From NCBI GenBank assembly GCA_040954595.2, contig CM082585.2, forward strand, positions 434,001 through 498,000: a stretch of DNA of 64,000 bases, read 5' to 3'. How positions within the stretch are numbered: position 1 is the first letter of the stretch; every line of letters begins with the position of its first letter. The DNA is from Balanoglossus misakiensis (lineage: Eukaryota; Hemichordata). Below are positions 1-13,045 of the stretch, piece by piece. Below the pieces are notes generated by a model, which searched no databases, had not been told where the DNA came from, and saw only the letters and a program-made list of their open reading frames with translations. Made by a program: the position numbers and the translations under genes.

Positions 1-3000
1 ACAAACCCTTGAAACTATACAGAAGTTTTTTAGTAAAACATGGCCCGTTATGTGACCATTCTTTGAATTCCATTTATGATGTAAGAAATTAAATTATTTG
101 CAATATTAATCTATTCCTTACAACATTCCGGCATAACTCTTTCCATATTTGTTTTCATTCTGTGACTGTTCCACTTAAATCTTGTAGAGAATTCATTATT
201 CCAAAACAAAGCCTTGAAAATATACATATCCTCTTATATGACCTTTCTTTGAATTCTATTTATGATGTAAGAAATTAAATTATTTGCAATATTAATCTAT
301 CCCTTACAACATTCCAGCATAACTCTTTCCATATTTGCTTTCATTCTGTGACTGTTCCACTTAAATCTTGTAGTGAATTCAGTATTTCAACACAAACCCT
401 TGAAACTATACATAAGTCTTTTTAGTAAAGCATGGCCTGTTATGTGACCATTCTTTGAGTTCTATTTATGATGTAAGAAATTTATTTTTTTGCAATATTA
501 ATCTATCCCTTACAACATTCCAGCAAAACTCTTTCCATATTTGTTTTCATTTTGTGACTGTTGCACTTAATTCTTGTAGTGAATTCATTATTCCAAAACA
601 AAGCCTTGAAACTATACATATCCTGTTACGTGACCTTTCTTTGAATACCATTTATGATGTAACAAATTACATTATTGCAATATTAATTTATCCCTTACAA
701 CATCTCAGCATAACTCTTTCCATATTTGTTTTCATTTTGTGACTGTTCCACTTAAATCTTGGAAGGAATTCGGTATTTCAAGACAAACCCTTGAAACTAT
801 ACATAAGTCTTTTTAGTAAAGCATGGCCTGTTATGTGACCATTCTTTGAATTCTATTTATGATGTAAGAAATTTATTTTTTTGCAATATTAATCTATCCC
901 TTACAACATTCCAGCATAACTATTTCAATATTTGTTTTCATTCTGTTACTGTTCCACTTAAATCTTGGAGAGAATTCGGAATTTCAACACAAACCCTTGA
1001 AACTATACAGAAGTTTTTTAGTAAAACATGGCCCGTTATGTGACCATTCTTTGAATTCCATTTATGATGTTAAAAATTAAATTATTTTCAATATTAATCT
1101 ATCCCTTACAACATTCCGGCATAACTCTTTCCATATTTGTTTTCATTCTGTGACTGTTCCACTTAAATCTTGTAGAGAATTCGTTATTCCAAAACAAAGC
1201 CTTGAAAATATACATATCCTGTTATGTGACCTTTCTTTGAATACCATTTATGATGTAAGAAATTACATTATTTGCAATATTAATCTATCCCTTACAACAT
1301 TCCAGCAAAACTCTTTCCATATTTGTTTTCATTTTGTGACTGTTGCACTTAATTCTTGTAGTGAATTCGTTATTCCAAACCAAAGCCTTGAAACTATACA
1401 TATCCTGTTACGTGACCTTTCTTTGAATACTATTTATGATGTAACAAATTACATTATTTGCAATATTAATCCATCCCTTACAACATCTCAGCATAACTCT
1501 TTCCATATTTGTTTTCATATCCTGTTACGTGACCTTTCTTTGAATACCATTTATGATGTAAGAAATTACATTATTTGCAATATTAATCTATCCCATACAA
1601 CATTCCAGCATAACTCTTTCCATATTTGTTTTCATTCTGTGACTGTTCCACTTAAATCTTGTAGAGAATTCGTTATTCCAAAACAAAGCCTTGAAACTAT
1701 ACATATCCTGTTATGTGACCTTTCTTTGAATACCATTTATGATGTAAGAAATTACATTATTTGCAATATTAATCTATCCCTTACAACATTCCAGCAAAAC
1801 TCTTTCCATATTTGTTTTCATTTTGTGACTGTTGCACTTAATTCTTGTAGTGAATTCGTTATTCCAAAACAAAGCCTTAAAACTATACATATCCTGTTAC
1901 GTGACCTTTCTTTGAATACCATTTATGATGTAACAAATTACATTATTTGCAATATTAATCTATCCCTTACAACATTCCAGCATAACTCTTTCCATATTTG
2001 CTTTCATTCTGTGACTGTTCCACTTAAATCTTGTAGTGAATTCAGTATTTCAACACAAACCCTTGAAACTATACATAAGTCTTTTTAGTAAAGCATGGCC
2101 TGTTATGTGACCATTCTTTGAATTCTATTTATGATGTAAGAAATTTATTTTTTTGCAATATTAATCTATCCCTTACAACATTCCAGCATAACTATGTCAA
2201 TATTTGTTTTCATTCTGTAACTGTTCCACTTAAATCTTGGAGAGAATTCGGAATTTCAACACAAACCCTTGAAACTATACAGAAGTTTTTTAGTAAAACA
2301 TGGCCCGTTATGTGACCATTCTTTGAATTCCATTTATTATGTAAGAAATTAAATTATTTGCAATATTAATCTATCCCTTACAACATTCCGGCATAACTCT
2401 TTCCATATTTGTTTTCATTCTGTGACTGTTCCACTTAAATCTTGTAGAGAATTCATTATTCCAAAACAAAGCCTTGAAAATATACATATCCTCTTATATG
2501 ACCTTTCTTTGAATTCTATTTATGATGTAAGAAATTAAATTATTTGCAATATTAATCTATCCCTTACAACATTCCAGCATAACTCTTTCCATATTTGCTT
2601 TCATTCTGTGACTGTTCCACTTAAATCTTGTAGTGAATTCAGTATTTCAACACAAACCCTTGAAACTATACATAAGTCTTTTTAGTAAAGCATGGCCTGT
2701 TATGTGACCATTCTTTGAATTCTATTTATGATGTAAGAAATTTATTTTTTTGCAATATTAATCTATCCCTTACAACATTCCAGCAAAACTCTTTCCATAT
2801 TTGTTTTCATTTTGTGACTGTTGCACTTAATTCTTGTAGTGAATTCATTATTCCAAAACAAAGCCTTGAAACTATACATATCCTGTTACGTGACATTTCT
2901 TTGAATACCATTTATGATGTAACAAATTACATTATTGCAATATTAATTTATCCCTTACAACATCTCAGCATAACTCTTTCCATATTTGTTTTCATTTTGT

Positions 3001-5533
3001 GACTGTTCCACTTAAATCTTGGAAAGAATTCGGTATTTCAACACAACCCTTGAAACTATACATAAGTCTTTTTAGTAAAGCATGGCCTGTTATGTGACCA
3101 TTCTTTGAATTCTATTTATGATGTAAGAAATTTATTTTTTTGCAATATTAATCTATCCCTTACAACATTCCAGCATAACTATTTCAATATTTGTTTTCAT
3201 TCTGTAACTGTTCCACTTAAATCTTGGAGAGAATTCGGAATTTCAACACAAACCCTTGAAACTATACAGAAGTTTTTTTAGTAAAACATGGCCCGTTATG
3301 TGACCATTCTTTGAATTCCTTTTATGATGTTAAAAATTAAATTATTTTCAATATTAATCTATCCCGTACAACATTCCGGCATAACTCTTTCCATATTTGT
3401 TTTCATTCTGTGACTGTTCCACTTAAATCTTGTAGAGAATTCGTTATTCCAAAACAAAGCCTTGAAAATATACATATCCTGTTATGTGACCTTTCTTTGA
3501 ATACCATTTATGATGTAAGAAATTACATTATTTGCAATATTAATCTATCCCTTACAACATTCCAGCAAAACTCTTTCCATATTTGTTTTCATTTTGTGAC
3601 TGTTGCACTTAATTCTTGTAGTGAATTCGTTATTCCAAAACAAAGCCTTGAAACTATACATATCCTGTTACGTGACCTTTCTTTGAATACTATTTATGAT
3701 GTAACAAATTACATTATTTGCAATATTAATCTATCCCTTACAACATCTCAGCATAACTCTTTCCATATTTGTTTTCATATCCTGTTACGTGACCTTTCTT
3801 TGAATACCATTTATGATGTAAGAAATTACATTATTTGCAATATTAATCTATCCCATACAACATTCCAGCATAACTCTTTCCATATTTGTTTTCATTCTGT
3901 GACTGTTCCACTTAAATCTTGTAGAGAATTCGTTATTCCAAAACAAAGCCTTGAAACTATACATATCCTGTTATGTGACCTTTCTTTGAATACCATTTAT
4001 GATGTAAGAAATTACATTATTTGCAATATTAATCTATCCCTTACAACATTCCAGCAAAACTCTTTCCATATTTGTTTTCATTTTGTGACTGTTGCACTTA
4101 ATTCTTGTAGTGAATTCGTTATTCCAAAACAAAGCCTTGAAACTATACATATCCTGTTACGTGACCTTTCTTTGAATACCATTTATGATGTAACAAATTA
4201 CATTATTTGCAATATTAATCTATCCCTTACAACATCTCAGCATAACTCTTTCCATATTTGTTTTCATTTTGTGACTGTTCCACTTAAATCTTGGAAAGAA
4301 TTTGGTATTTCAACACAAAGCCTTGAAACTATACATATCCTGTTACGTGACCTTTCTTTGAATACCATTTATGATGTAAGAAATTACATTATTTGCAATA
4401 TTAATCTATCCCATACAACATTCCAGCATAACTCTTTCCATATTTGTTTTCTTTCTGTGACTGTTCCACTTAAATCTTGTAGAGAATTCGTTATTCTAAA
4501 ACAAAGCCTTGAAACTATACATATCCTCCCATGTGACCTTTCTTTGAATACCATTTATGATGTAAGAAATTACATTATTTGCAATATTAATCTATCCTTA
4601 CAACATTCCGGCATAACTCTTTCCATATTTGTTTTCATTCTGTGACTGTTCCACTTAATGTAGAGAATTCGTTATTCCAAAACAAAGCCTTGAAACTATA
4701 CATATCCTCTTATATGACCTTTCTTTGAATTCTATTTATGATGTAAGAAATTAAATTATTTGCAATATTAATCTATCCCTTACAACATTCCAGCATAACT
4801 CTTTCCATATTTGCTTTCATTCTGTGACTGTTCCACTTACATCTTGTAGTGAATTCAGTATTTCAACACAAACCCTTGAAACTATACATAAGTCTTTTTA
4901 GTAAAACATATCCTGTTATGTGACCATTCTTTGAATTCCATTTATGATGTAAGAAATTAAATTATGTGCAATATTAGTCTATCCTTTACAACATTCCGGC
5001 ATAACTCTTTCCATATTTGTTTTTATTCTGTGACTTAAATCTTGGAGAGAATTTGTTATTCCAAAACAAAGCCTTGAAAATATACATGACTTTTTTTGTA
5101 TAACATATCCTGTTACGTGACCTTTCTTTGAATACCATTTATGATGTAAGAAATTACATTATTTGCAATATTAATCTATCCCTTACAACATTCCAGCATA
5201 ACTCTTTCCATATTTGCTTTCATTCTGTGACTGTTCCACTTAAATCTTGTAGTGAATTCAGTATTTCAACACAAACCCTTGAAATTATACATAAGTCTTT
5301 TTAGTAAAACATCCTGTTATGTGACCATTCTTTGAATACCATTTATGATATAAGAAATTACATTATTTGCAATATTAATCTATCCCTTACAACATTCCAG
5401 CATAACTCTTTCCATATTTGTTTTCATTCTGTGTGACTGTTCCACTTAAATCTTGTAGAGAATTCGTTATTCCAAAACAAAGCCTTGAAACTATACATAT
5501 CCTGTTACGTGACCTTGCTTTGAATACCATTTA
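1..5533. repeat. Satellite array with 2,260-bp higher-order period
   Basis: About 29 tandem monomers fill this stretch. The recurring anchor tttatgatgta returns about every 186 bp or, when a roughly 20-bp block around tttttagtaaa is present, every 205-207 bp. A higher-order unit is visible: the sequence at 1 reappears at 2261, that at 455 at 2715 and that at 1150 at 3410, all exactly 2,260 bp apart. The second copy tracks the first to about 4230 and then drifts. The array runs off the left edge and ends where a transposon is inserted at 5531-5533. Open frames of 312 and 411 codons (1150-2088, 3410-4645) are read-through of a 62-residue repeat. They arise because 186 and 207 are multiples of three, so I do not call them genes. 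Confidence 0.95.
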
Positions 5534-6685
5534 GGGACCGTTCAGTTTTTACGGCAGGGGGGGGGGTGGCAAGTTTGAGTCATCGGTTCTCAAAATCAGG
5601 CCAACCAACCCCCCCCCCCCCCCGTCACCCAGGACCAAAAAATGATGACCCCCCTTTGACAGACCCAAAAATATGATGAACCCCCCCCCACGCCCAAAAT
5701 ATTCGCCGTTCTGATCCTATGTACACTGTATGCAATAAAGGGAATGAGGCTCCTCACACCTCAATTATATATTTCTTAAAGTATTATTGAAGTATATAAT
5801 AGTATATCGTTGCAATAAAGAAATCTATGAACAAAAGAAAATGACAAGTCAATACAATAGTTGCTAGAATCGGTAAAACAAGAAAAGTGGTGGGGGTGGG
5901 CGTAAGAAAATTTTGTAAAATACGGTGCTCAAAGTTGCAATTTAATGAACTCAAAAGCAAATTAACTCAATGTTAGGGAGGACAAATTTTAATTTTGCCA
6001 CTCCACTCAAAGTAAGCATCGAGGTGGGGTGGCAAGAAGTCTTCCCTGGTACACTAGACAAACCAGTGAATAAATGCAATGTGGCCTTGAATGGAGGGGT
6101 GGGTGTGGGAGGGGGTGTCCCCCTCCCACATAAGAAAATTTTGTAAAATATGTAGCGCAAAGTTGCATTTTAATGAACTTAAAAGCAAATTATCTCAATG
6201 TTTGGGAGGATTTTACTTTTTGCCACTCCACTCAAAGTTAGAAGATTTGGCGTCATCTTGTCATGACATCATTTATAAAACTTCTAGTATATAGAAGATG
6301 CAGCGCGAAACTATCAGTTATGCAAAATGGTTTAAACAATTATTCTCCTTTATGTATTCACTTTGTTAAATATTATCATCGGTGGGGTTGGGGTGGCAAG
6401 CACTCTGCCCTGGTACACTAGACAAACCAGCAAAAAATGAAATGTGGCGGAGAATGAACGGGGTGGGTGTCCCCCTCCCACATTAGAAAATTTTGTAAAA
6501 TAAAGGGTGCGAAACTGCAATTTTGTGGACTCAAAAGCAAAAGTTCGGTGGCAAAAGTATGTGACCCCCCCCTAAACGTTTAAAAAATCCAGATGACCCC
6601 CCCTTGTGGACTTCAAAATTTAAGTGACCCCCCCCCTGGATTTTGCCGCCCCCCCCCTCCCCGGCCGTAAAAACTGAACGGTCCC
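5534..6685. mobile_element. Non-autonomous TIR element, TTA target duplication (family A)
   Basis: The terminal inverted repeat starting GGGACCGTTCAG lies at 5534-5555, with its complement at 6664-6685. A TTA duplication sits at 5531-5533 and 6686-6688. Just inside each end are long G or C runs. The interior has no coding capacity, but it contains internally repeated segments (gtaaaat..cggtgctcaaagttgca and gtacactagacaaaccag) shared with the elements at 8335-8841 and 30723-31521. It interrupts the last satellite monomer. A 3-bp TTA duplication is what PIF/Harbinger elements make (TWA), so that superfamily is my inference. No transposase is present to confirm it. Confidence 0.85.
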
Positions 6686-6944
6686 TTAGCTGGTGTCATC
6701 TGACAGATGCATCCTCACTCACACAATCTAGGTACGTCAACACACAAAAATATAAATATGTTTTACCAATGGCACTCCACTCCACTCCACTCCAGGTAAG
6801 AGGTTAGAGGGCAGGAGACCATTTGCCTGACATCATATGGCTATCTGGGTTTAACTATAACATTGTCCGAGACGTGCCGCTGGAGGACAATACCGAAGCA
6901 TACGATGTACTAGGACATGAATCCCAGTATTTTGTGAATAACAG

Positions 6945-7487
6945 TAGAGAGGTTTAGTTACACGTAAATACGTTCGATCAGCACGTGTAGCGTCGTTGTC
7001 ATGTGATAAAGATACATTGCGTATGTGTAGAGCAGACGTTCGGTACGGCAAGCGACGCTTCTACGCGTAATCATGATTTTTCGATATTCTCTCTCTAATT
7101 TGAGGGATTGATCTCTGAAAGTGCAATTGTGATGTAGCCAGCATCCATGTAATCTGAAAGATTTCTGCCATATGTGCTAAAACCGGCAGTATTTGGCGTT
7201 TTAAAAACATGAACACAAAATTTATTCCCATGATAAGTTTTCAGTGGACGCCTCGATTAAGACATCGGAAAACTTTACTAAAGTATATTTCCACTGCAGT
7301 CAAGAAACCTATTGCAAGGGTGGTGATCTTAGAGAATATTCATAACACACAAAATTTTAAGTGAAAAAAATTTGAATTTTCTATTAATACTCAAAACGGA
7401 CAACTAAACTGCAAAACACCTATGCGAATGCCACTGCTGCCATCAGACGTACGCATATTTACGTGTAAGTGTAACTAAACCTCTCTA
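6945..7487. mobile_element. Short TIR element (TA-flanked)
   Basis: The 17-bp repeat GAGAGGTTTAGTTACAC at 6947-6963 is matched by its complement at 7469-7485, and both are bordered by TA. A less perfect extension (acgtaaatacg versus cgcatatttacgt) lengthens the arms. The TA flank would fit a Tc1/mariner-derived MITE, but the dinucleotide could be chance. The interior is AT-rich and non-coding. Its 66-codon reverse-strand frame has no recognisable features. Confidence 0.55.
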
Positions 7488-7723
7488 TTGGCAAATAAGC
7501 TGAAATTGTTCTAGTGGCCCATATTTATTCAAAGGAAAGAACATTTCTAAGTTCACAAATGAGCACAAAGGACTGTGAACGAGACTGCAGACAGTCCCAA
7601 TGAAGACATGACTTAGTCCCAATTTGCAAGCTGAGAAGCAACTGACTTCTGCATGGGTAACTTAGCTCTGGGGATGTCCTGTGTGATTTCAAGCAATTGA
7701 TGACGAAATTTAACACAGTTTTA

Positions 7724-9355
7724 TATGGCAAGCCAAGTGTTGCAAAATTCAATAAAACCATTTGTGTGTCCATGAAAACCATGTTTGTGTTCATAAAAAA
7801 GCATGTTTGTGTTCATAAAAAAACATGTTTGTGTCAAAAACGAATAGTACATTTTTGTGTTCATGAACACCATTTGTCACAAGATGGCGCTCTGCAATGC
7901 CCTTTGCCTATAATGCATAGTGGTGGCGGGGCCCCTTTAGGAAGGGGTCACATGGACCCCAACATCCTGAGGACTGTGTCTGTATCATAAAGAAAACATG
8001 GCTTATGATTTGAAATGTTACCAATCCTTTCTTAAAGTTAACCATGTATATTCTGTGTCCACTCATTGGATAAACAAAATTTGAGATTGACTTCAAGGGG
8101 ATACCAGTTAGATCACACTTCCAAGCAATGGGTATAGGGCTTTGTTGTATCAGTGACATGGCTAGGCGTTGGCAAAGTGGACAATATAAGGGTACATATT
8201 ACTAAGAATGCTGAGTAATTACAGAGGTACACTTACATAAAATGTAGCAAAAAACATGAAAACTGTAATTATAAATAACCCTCTGTACAGTAGCATGGTC
8301 TGAATGTTATCTATTATTAATACATGTACATATTTAGCCCCATAGCCCCATGCAATGATGGGGATAGGGGACTTTTGGAGAGAAAAATGCTGGCAGATGG
8401 TATAGAGGAAAACAATTTCTGCAATATTAATGACTTGAGAAAAATATGTTCAAACACAGGTTGTAAAACAAAAGAAGTGAAGGAGTGGGTGTGGGAAGGG
8501 GTGTACAATACGGAGCTCAAAGTTGTATTTTAAGGAACTCAAAAACAAATCAACTCAATGTTAGAATCCGTGGGGGTGCGGTGGCAAGTACTCTGCCCTG
8601 GTACGCTGGATAACCCAGCTAATAAATGAAATGTGGTGGAGAATGAAGGAGGAGGGTATAGAAAAATCTGTAAAATAAAGGGCTCGAAACTGCATTATTG
8701 TGGACTCAAAACCAAAGGGGGCAAAAGCATGTGACCCCCAAACGTTTAAAAAAAACATGAGCCCCCACCCTATTGGATGTCAAAATTTATGTGACCCCGC
8801 TAGGATTTTGCTGACCCCCCCCCTAAAAACTATACGGTCCCTAAGCACAGGCTCTGCTGTAGTCAGAGATGCATGTGGCCATAAGCACAGGCTTGTATAA
8901 ATAATATATCAATTGCACCAGGAAATTGGCTTAGTAGAGTGGTTTGGCACAGTAACCCACCTTGCTGCACTTATGTAGCCCAACAACTCCCCTTGACAAC
9001 AATTTCTATAAACCAGCATTTTTACTCTAGCCACTATAAACGATCCTGAATGTTTACTCAAATGCCTTATCCAATTTCGGACAACTCTCAGTTTTGGCTA
9101 CAAAACAAATGTTTCCTGCTTAAAGATGAATGCAATTGATCAACCTCTAAATAAAATGTGTGACATTTTTCAACAATAAAACGTATCTGAATCCAAAGGC
9201 AAATCCCACTCAGCATCGTCTGCTTGAAATATTGCAGAGCGCCATCTAGTGTTGAAAAAGTGTATCAACATAAACATGGTTTTATTGAACACAAACATGG
9301 TCTTCATGAACACAAAAATGGTTTTATTGAAATTTGCAACACTTGGCTTGCCATA
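7724..9355. mobile_element. Foldback element with ~150-bp inverted arms
   Basis: The segment 7724-7898 (from tatggcaagccaagtgttgc to the gcgctctgcaat motif) is repeated inverted at 9231-9355. Both arms contain short tandem copies of catgtttgtgttcataaaa-type units. The arms enclose about 1.3 kb, which includes a decayed family A element. I see no clean target duplication; at most gtttt is shared at both edges. No protein is recognisable inside. Confidence 0.6.
8335..8841. mobile_element. Truncated family A TIR element
   Basis: The right end (C-rich run, then aaaaactatacggtccc, ending at 8841) matches the right end of the element at 5534-6685, with one mismatch in the terminal repeat. The interior shares the blocks about gtgggaaggggtgt, cggagctcaaagttg and ccctggtacgctgga. 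The left terminal repeat is not present, so this is a truncated or heavily decayed copy. It lies inside the foldback at 7724-9355. Confidence 0.65.
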
Positions 9356-10211
9356 GTTTTGCTGAGGTAACCATTTAGGTTTCATGACTAAGATTGTTTA
9401 ACAATCCATAAACTACAAATTTTATCCAATGAATGAATTTCCTTAGAATTTCACAGCTGTGCGAGATCTTGCAGTTATACAAAAATGTGTATTTTTCTGA
9501 TGGCAATGCATTTGCAACAACGGCCTCTAAACTTTATGGATTGTCTCTGTTCTACGAATCATCAATTTGGTTTTTAACCAGAACATTGTACTGATTTAGC
9601 CATTTTTGTATTGAAGGAAATTCTGAGTTATTTTAAACATCATAACACGCATGTTTTTGTTACTTTTATGAACGTCTCAAAGTGTTAGACTTTTCAAGAT
9701 TTTGTTGTTAAATGGAACGGATCTATACTGCACCATTCTAGTCTAAAAAAGATGTTAAACAGGGCGGAATTTCATCTCCAATTTTTTCACAGTGTACTTA
9801 GATGATTTCAGTAGGAATTTATCAAAACTTCAGTTCAGATGTCTTCTTGGCGATTACAGGTTGAAACATTTCGATATAGTTATTTTCTCTACTGGAGCCT
9901 ACGGTCACCAAATGTTAGTTAATTGCTGTGGTCGTTAAGGCAGTATAAATGCGATACTTTTCAATGAGAAAAAGACGGTGTTTATGCTAATTCAACCCAG
10001 TGTTAGGTAACTTAAAACAGTTCCAATTTATTTAAATGGTAGACTACTGAGTTATGTTAATGTTTACAAATATCTTGGTCATTTAATATCTTGAAACCTT
10101 AAAGATAATGAGGATATTCAAGCTCAGAGTTGTTTTTTATACTTTAGGGGGGAAACGCTATCCTTTGTGATTATAAATTTGCATCTTTATCGGTCAAATG
10201 TCATATATTTA

Positions 10212-10324
10212 AGCAATAAAACACCCCCAGCCATGGTATACCACGAGATTTTGACCAGTTCACGACATGGAGTTGAACTGGTCAAAATCGAGTGGTATAC
10301 CATGGCTGGGGGTGTTTTATTGCT
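10212..10324. mobile_element. Near-perfect hairpin element
   Basis: agcaataaaacacccccagc at the left edge pairs with its complement ending at 10324. The stem is about 49 bp, including gattttgaccagtt/aactggtcaaaatc, around a loop of roughly 15 bases. With no coding capacity this is a foldback MITE. It lies directly against the element at 10325-10493, and both interrupt the LINE fragment. Confidence 0.7.
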
Positions 10325-10493
10325 ATTATATTATGCCAGTATATTGAAACTTTGCATAAAACATTTTAAAAAGGCATTTTCTTTGACTATGATATATGAC
10401 TGTGGTATATGGCTAATATATCATGGTCACGTGTCATGTCTCGACCAATCAAATAGCGTGATTTACACCATCAATATACTGGTATAATATAAT
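10325..10493. mobile_element. Short MITE with 23-bp terminal inverted repeats
   Basis: The first 23 bases (attatattatgccagtatat plus three) match the complement of 10471-10493 at all but one position. The 169-bp element abuts the hairpin at 10212-10324, and the pair may have moved as one unit. No target duplication could be assigned. Confidence 0.7.
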
Positions 10494-10869
10494 TTCAGTT
10501 TTTTGTGACATTCTGTTCAATTCTCATTTGTGGTGTAATTTTTCTATGAACATGTTTTATACCGCTAGAACAGCATATTCTCTGATATTTCGTAAATTAA
10601 CAGGTTTCGAACATAGTCATGTTCAAAGTAATACTTTATTGCTTGATAATCTAAATGTTTTAACTCTTGATGAGATACTTAAGGAAAAAAAGTCATATAG
10701 TTTAATGAGCAGGTTTCAGCTTTCTAGTACTTTGATCGTGTCTTCTGTACTGCCCAAGTCTATTTTTTCAAAAATTTTATTATGGAATGTTTGGTGTCAA
10801 AGACTATTTTAACTAGAAGTATTTTTTTTCTTGTTTACCTCCTATGGATTATTTTTTATCTGAAATAAA

Positions 10870-11235
10870 CATTAACAATAATGTATTTGCCTGTAAACAA
10901 ATGTTGACGTCCATTCGTAGCGTTATTTTGTCAGTGAAATGGCTTCATCATTATCCATCCAACCAAAGTTGAAACAGAGTTAAATATGCACTGCTTGAAA
11001 TCATAAAATGATGCGAAATTGAACCAAAAGTTCGGACAACAGTCAAGTTCTTATTGCTATTATTAGAAGCAGACAGTATCAGGGAACAAGAGACATGGGT
11101 CTGATTTGCAAGCCGAGTTGGAAATGACTTTGCCTGCCCACGGACCCGCCAATTTCAGTGAATCTTATCGTATTAAAAACGAATATGGAGAACTGTTCTC
11201 TGTGTTTCTATTGTTAGCCTGCATAGCTGCATGCA
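10870..11235 (+). repeat. Dispersed repeat R1, copy 1 (left arm)
   Basis: This block (from aatgtatttgcctgtaaaca to gttagcctgcat) reappears inverted and moderately diverged at 18955-19225 plus 19461-19545 within the same arm. The second copy is split by a 235-bp element; this copy preserves the uninterrupted sequence around attatcc. Its giant-palindrome counterpart is 63361-63726. It is non-coding and looks like the two ends of an old, larger unit, or two insertions of one family. Confidence 0.75.
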
Positions 11236-12584
11236 TAGCTGTTGTCATTCTAGTTTTTTTTTTTCTGTACACCTAAATTTCCTGGGCGATGAGCATGCTG
11301 AATTTATCCGTTGCTTCTCACCAGCAGAAGGACCACAAAATGCAGATTTTCATTTCTACGGCACAAAGGAATTTTATACTTTGCGTTCAAATATAAATCC
11401 TGTTAAATTCTTCAATAAATTCTTTATTGAGGATTCAAAAGTATTATGACTGATAGTGTCAGTACCTGTATCCCCAAAAAGGATGCTGTCAGTGTGCGTG
11501 TGATTGTGATCAATAACATATTTTCAAAATTTGCAGTGTGCCAGTTCAACACAGTTCGTGAGGCTGGTAAAGCACGTGTGAATTTCAATTCATGACGACA
11601 GTGGGCCATGGCTGCCACATTAGCACATGATGGCTTAAATTAAAATGTGATATGCACTACATTTATTTGAATAACATTAAACCTCTGATATCTACAGAAA
11701 CAGTACAATTATTGAGGAAAACATGATAAAAAATATGCAAACTTGTACATTCTTTGTAGTATATATCACTCACATTTTATGTTTTGAACAAATGGCTACA
11801 CTGTTTGGAATATTTTTATCCATTGTTAAGTTATATCAGCTTGTTTTGGGGATCTTGAAAATGACATATATTAGGCATAAGAGGCAAAATGTCAGAAACA
11901 ATTAGGTAATAAGATTGCACATCTCATAGGAGATAATCCATTTAGCAAGTATTACATAAAAATCATTTCACTCTTATCAGGACCATAAATTTTTAAAACA
12001 TACACATTGGCATGTATACAGTCATAGAGAGGTCAATGTGTATACAATTTTCAGTGGGGGGGGGGGGTTCCTCCTAAATTGCAAAGAACAATGTAAGGGT
12101 TATTTCACTTTTTTTATAAAATATTTGTGGTATAAGATAATACATCTAACATAATAAAAAATTAAATTGAGCTATGATTTGATTCCATTATAATTTATAT
12201 GAAGAACATACATGTATCTATTACTTACAACTAAAATTTTAAATTTATCAGTCATGCATGTTCTGAGAAAAAGATTTTTTTATCAACATTCGAAAGCATT
12301 TCCCCAAAATGCAACAATTTCAGCTGACTTTTCATATATCACAGTAAGAATTCCCCTTGAAACTGCAAACAATATTAAAGCAATCACAGAAAATAGCGTC
12401 AAGGACAGTTTGTGTTCTCTCAGGGTGTAGTGGATGATGAGCAGCATGTTTGGAGAACAGTGGTTTGGTATATAGTTGAAAGGAACAATTTGCAAACACC
12501 AAGGTGAAATGCTGAACTTTTTGCTCATGTAATATTGAATGCAGCCTGATAAGGTGGGTGCTTGGTAGGGGGAAAACCACTAGC
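11236..12584. other. Non-coding stretch, nothing identified
   Basis: AT-rich sequence with short frames only and no domain, splice-bounded exon or RNA gene that I can recognise. It includes the 63-bp stretch near 11415-11480 that is absent from the right arm, and a G10 homopolymer near 12058. The mirror copy is 62075-63360. Confidence 0.6.
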
Positions 12585-13045
12585 AAAGGGCTCTAATAAC
12601 TGTTTTAAATTTAGTCTTAAAAATGGCCCGCACACACAAATGGCTTCGTTTGTACCTTATGTTATACTGATGAAATTCATTGTGTATTGTTATATCAAAT
12701 TGCACCAGTGCAAGCTATGAGAAATGTGTTTTGAAAAAAAACAGTGCAAGTTAAGTAGAAGTAGTAGTCTAAAAGTGAAAGAAATACATTTTGAAAAAAA
12801 TATCAGACAGCATTCAAGATCAGCTGAACTGTTTTGATAAACAATTCTCCATTTTCAAGTATATAATGTCATGTTCTGACCATAGTACATTGTAGTGCAG
12901 GTTTTAGCAAAAAAATACATGCATTGATCAAACAGAAAGTTCAATCATTTAGTTTCCCCAGTTGCTGGGAGCGTAGCAGTTGTGAACATAGTATATGAAA
13001 TGAATTAAAATAGTCATTTGCTCTCTGGTCCATCATTTTCAATAG
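12585..13045 (+). repeat. Old direct duplication R2, copy 1
   Basis: The opening (gggctctaataactgttttaa), the ttgtatatcaaattgcaccag-like middle and the close (tcaatcatttagtttcccca .. gctctctggtccatcat) recur in the same order at 17222-18090. The second copy is looser and interrupted. This is an old duplication of non-coding DNA. The mirror copy is 61612-62072. Confidence 0.65.

Larger units (their letters stand above)
9690..10813 (+). pseudogene. LINE reverse transcriptase fragment, split by insertions
   Basis: Broken forward frames read as the C-terminal half of a non-LTR reverse transcriptase. VYLDDFSRNL lies near 9790, and VYKYLGHLIS (the conserved YLG-hxI block after the catalytic domain) near 10065. 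After an interruption, the stretch LFNSHLWCNFSMN near 10515 continues in an open frame 10528-10812. Stops and frameshifts are frequent, so it cannot encode a working protein. Two small inverted-repeat elements (10212-10324 and 10325-10493) sit in the middle. The part from 10596 on is repeated inverted at the right edge of the window. Confidence 0.7.

Noticed and set aside
1150-4645. Open frames of 312 and 411 codons as genes
   Set aside because: They are translation of the satellite; monomer lengths divisible by three keep one frame open, and neighbouring monomers have a stop at the same place.
1-5533. CRISPR array
   Set aside because: Repeats are long, contiguous and without unique spacers; this is a eukaryotic satellite.
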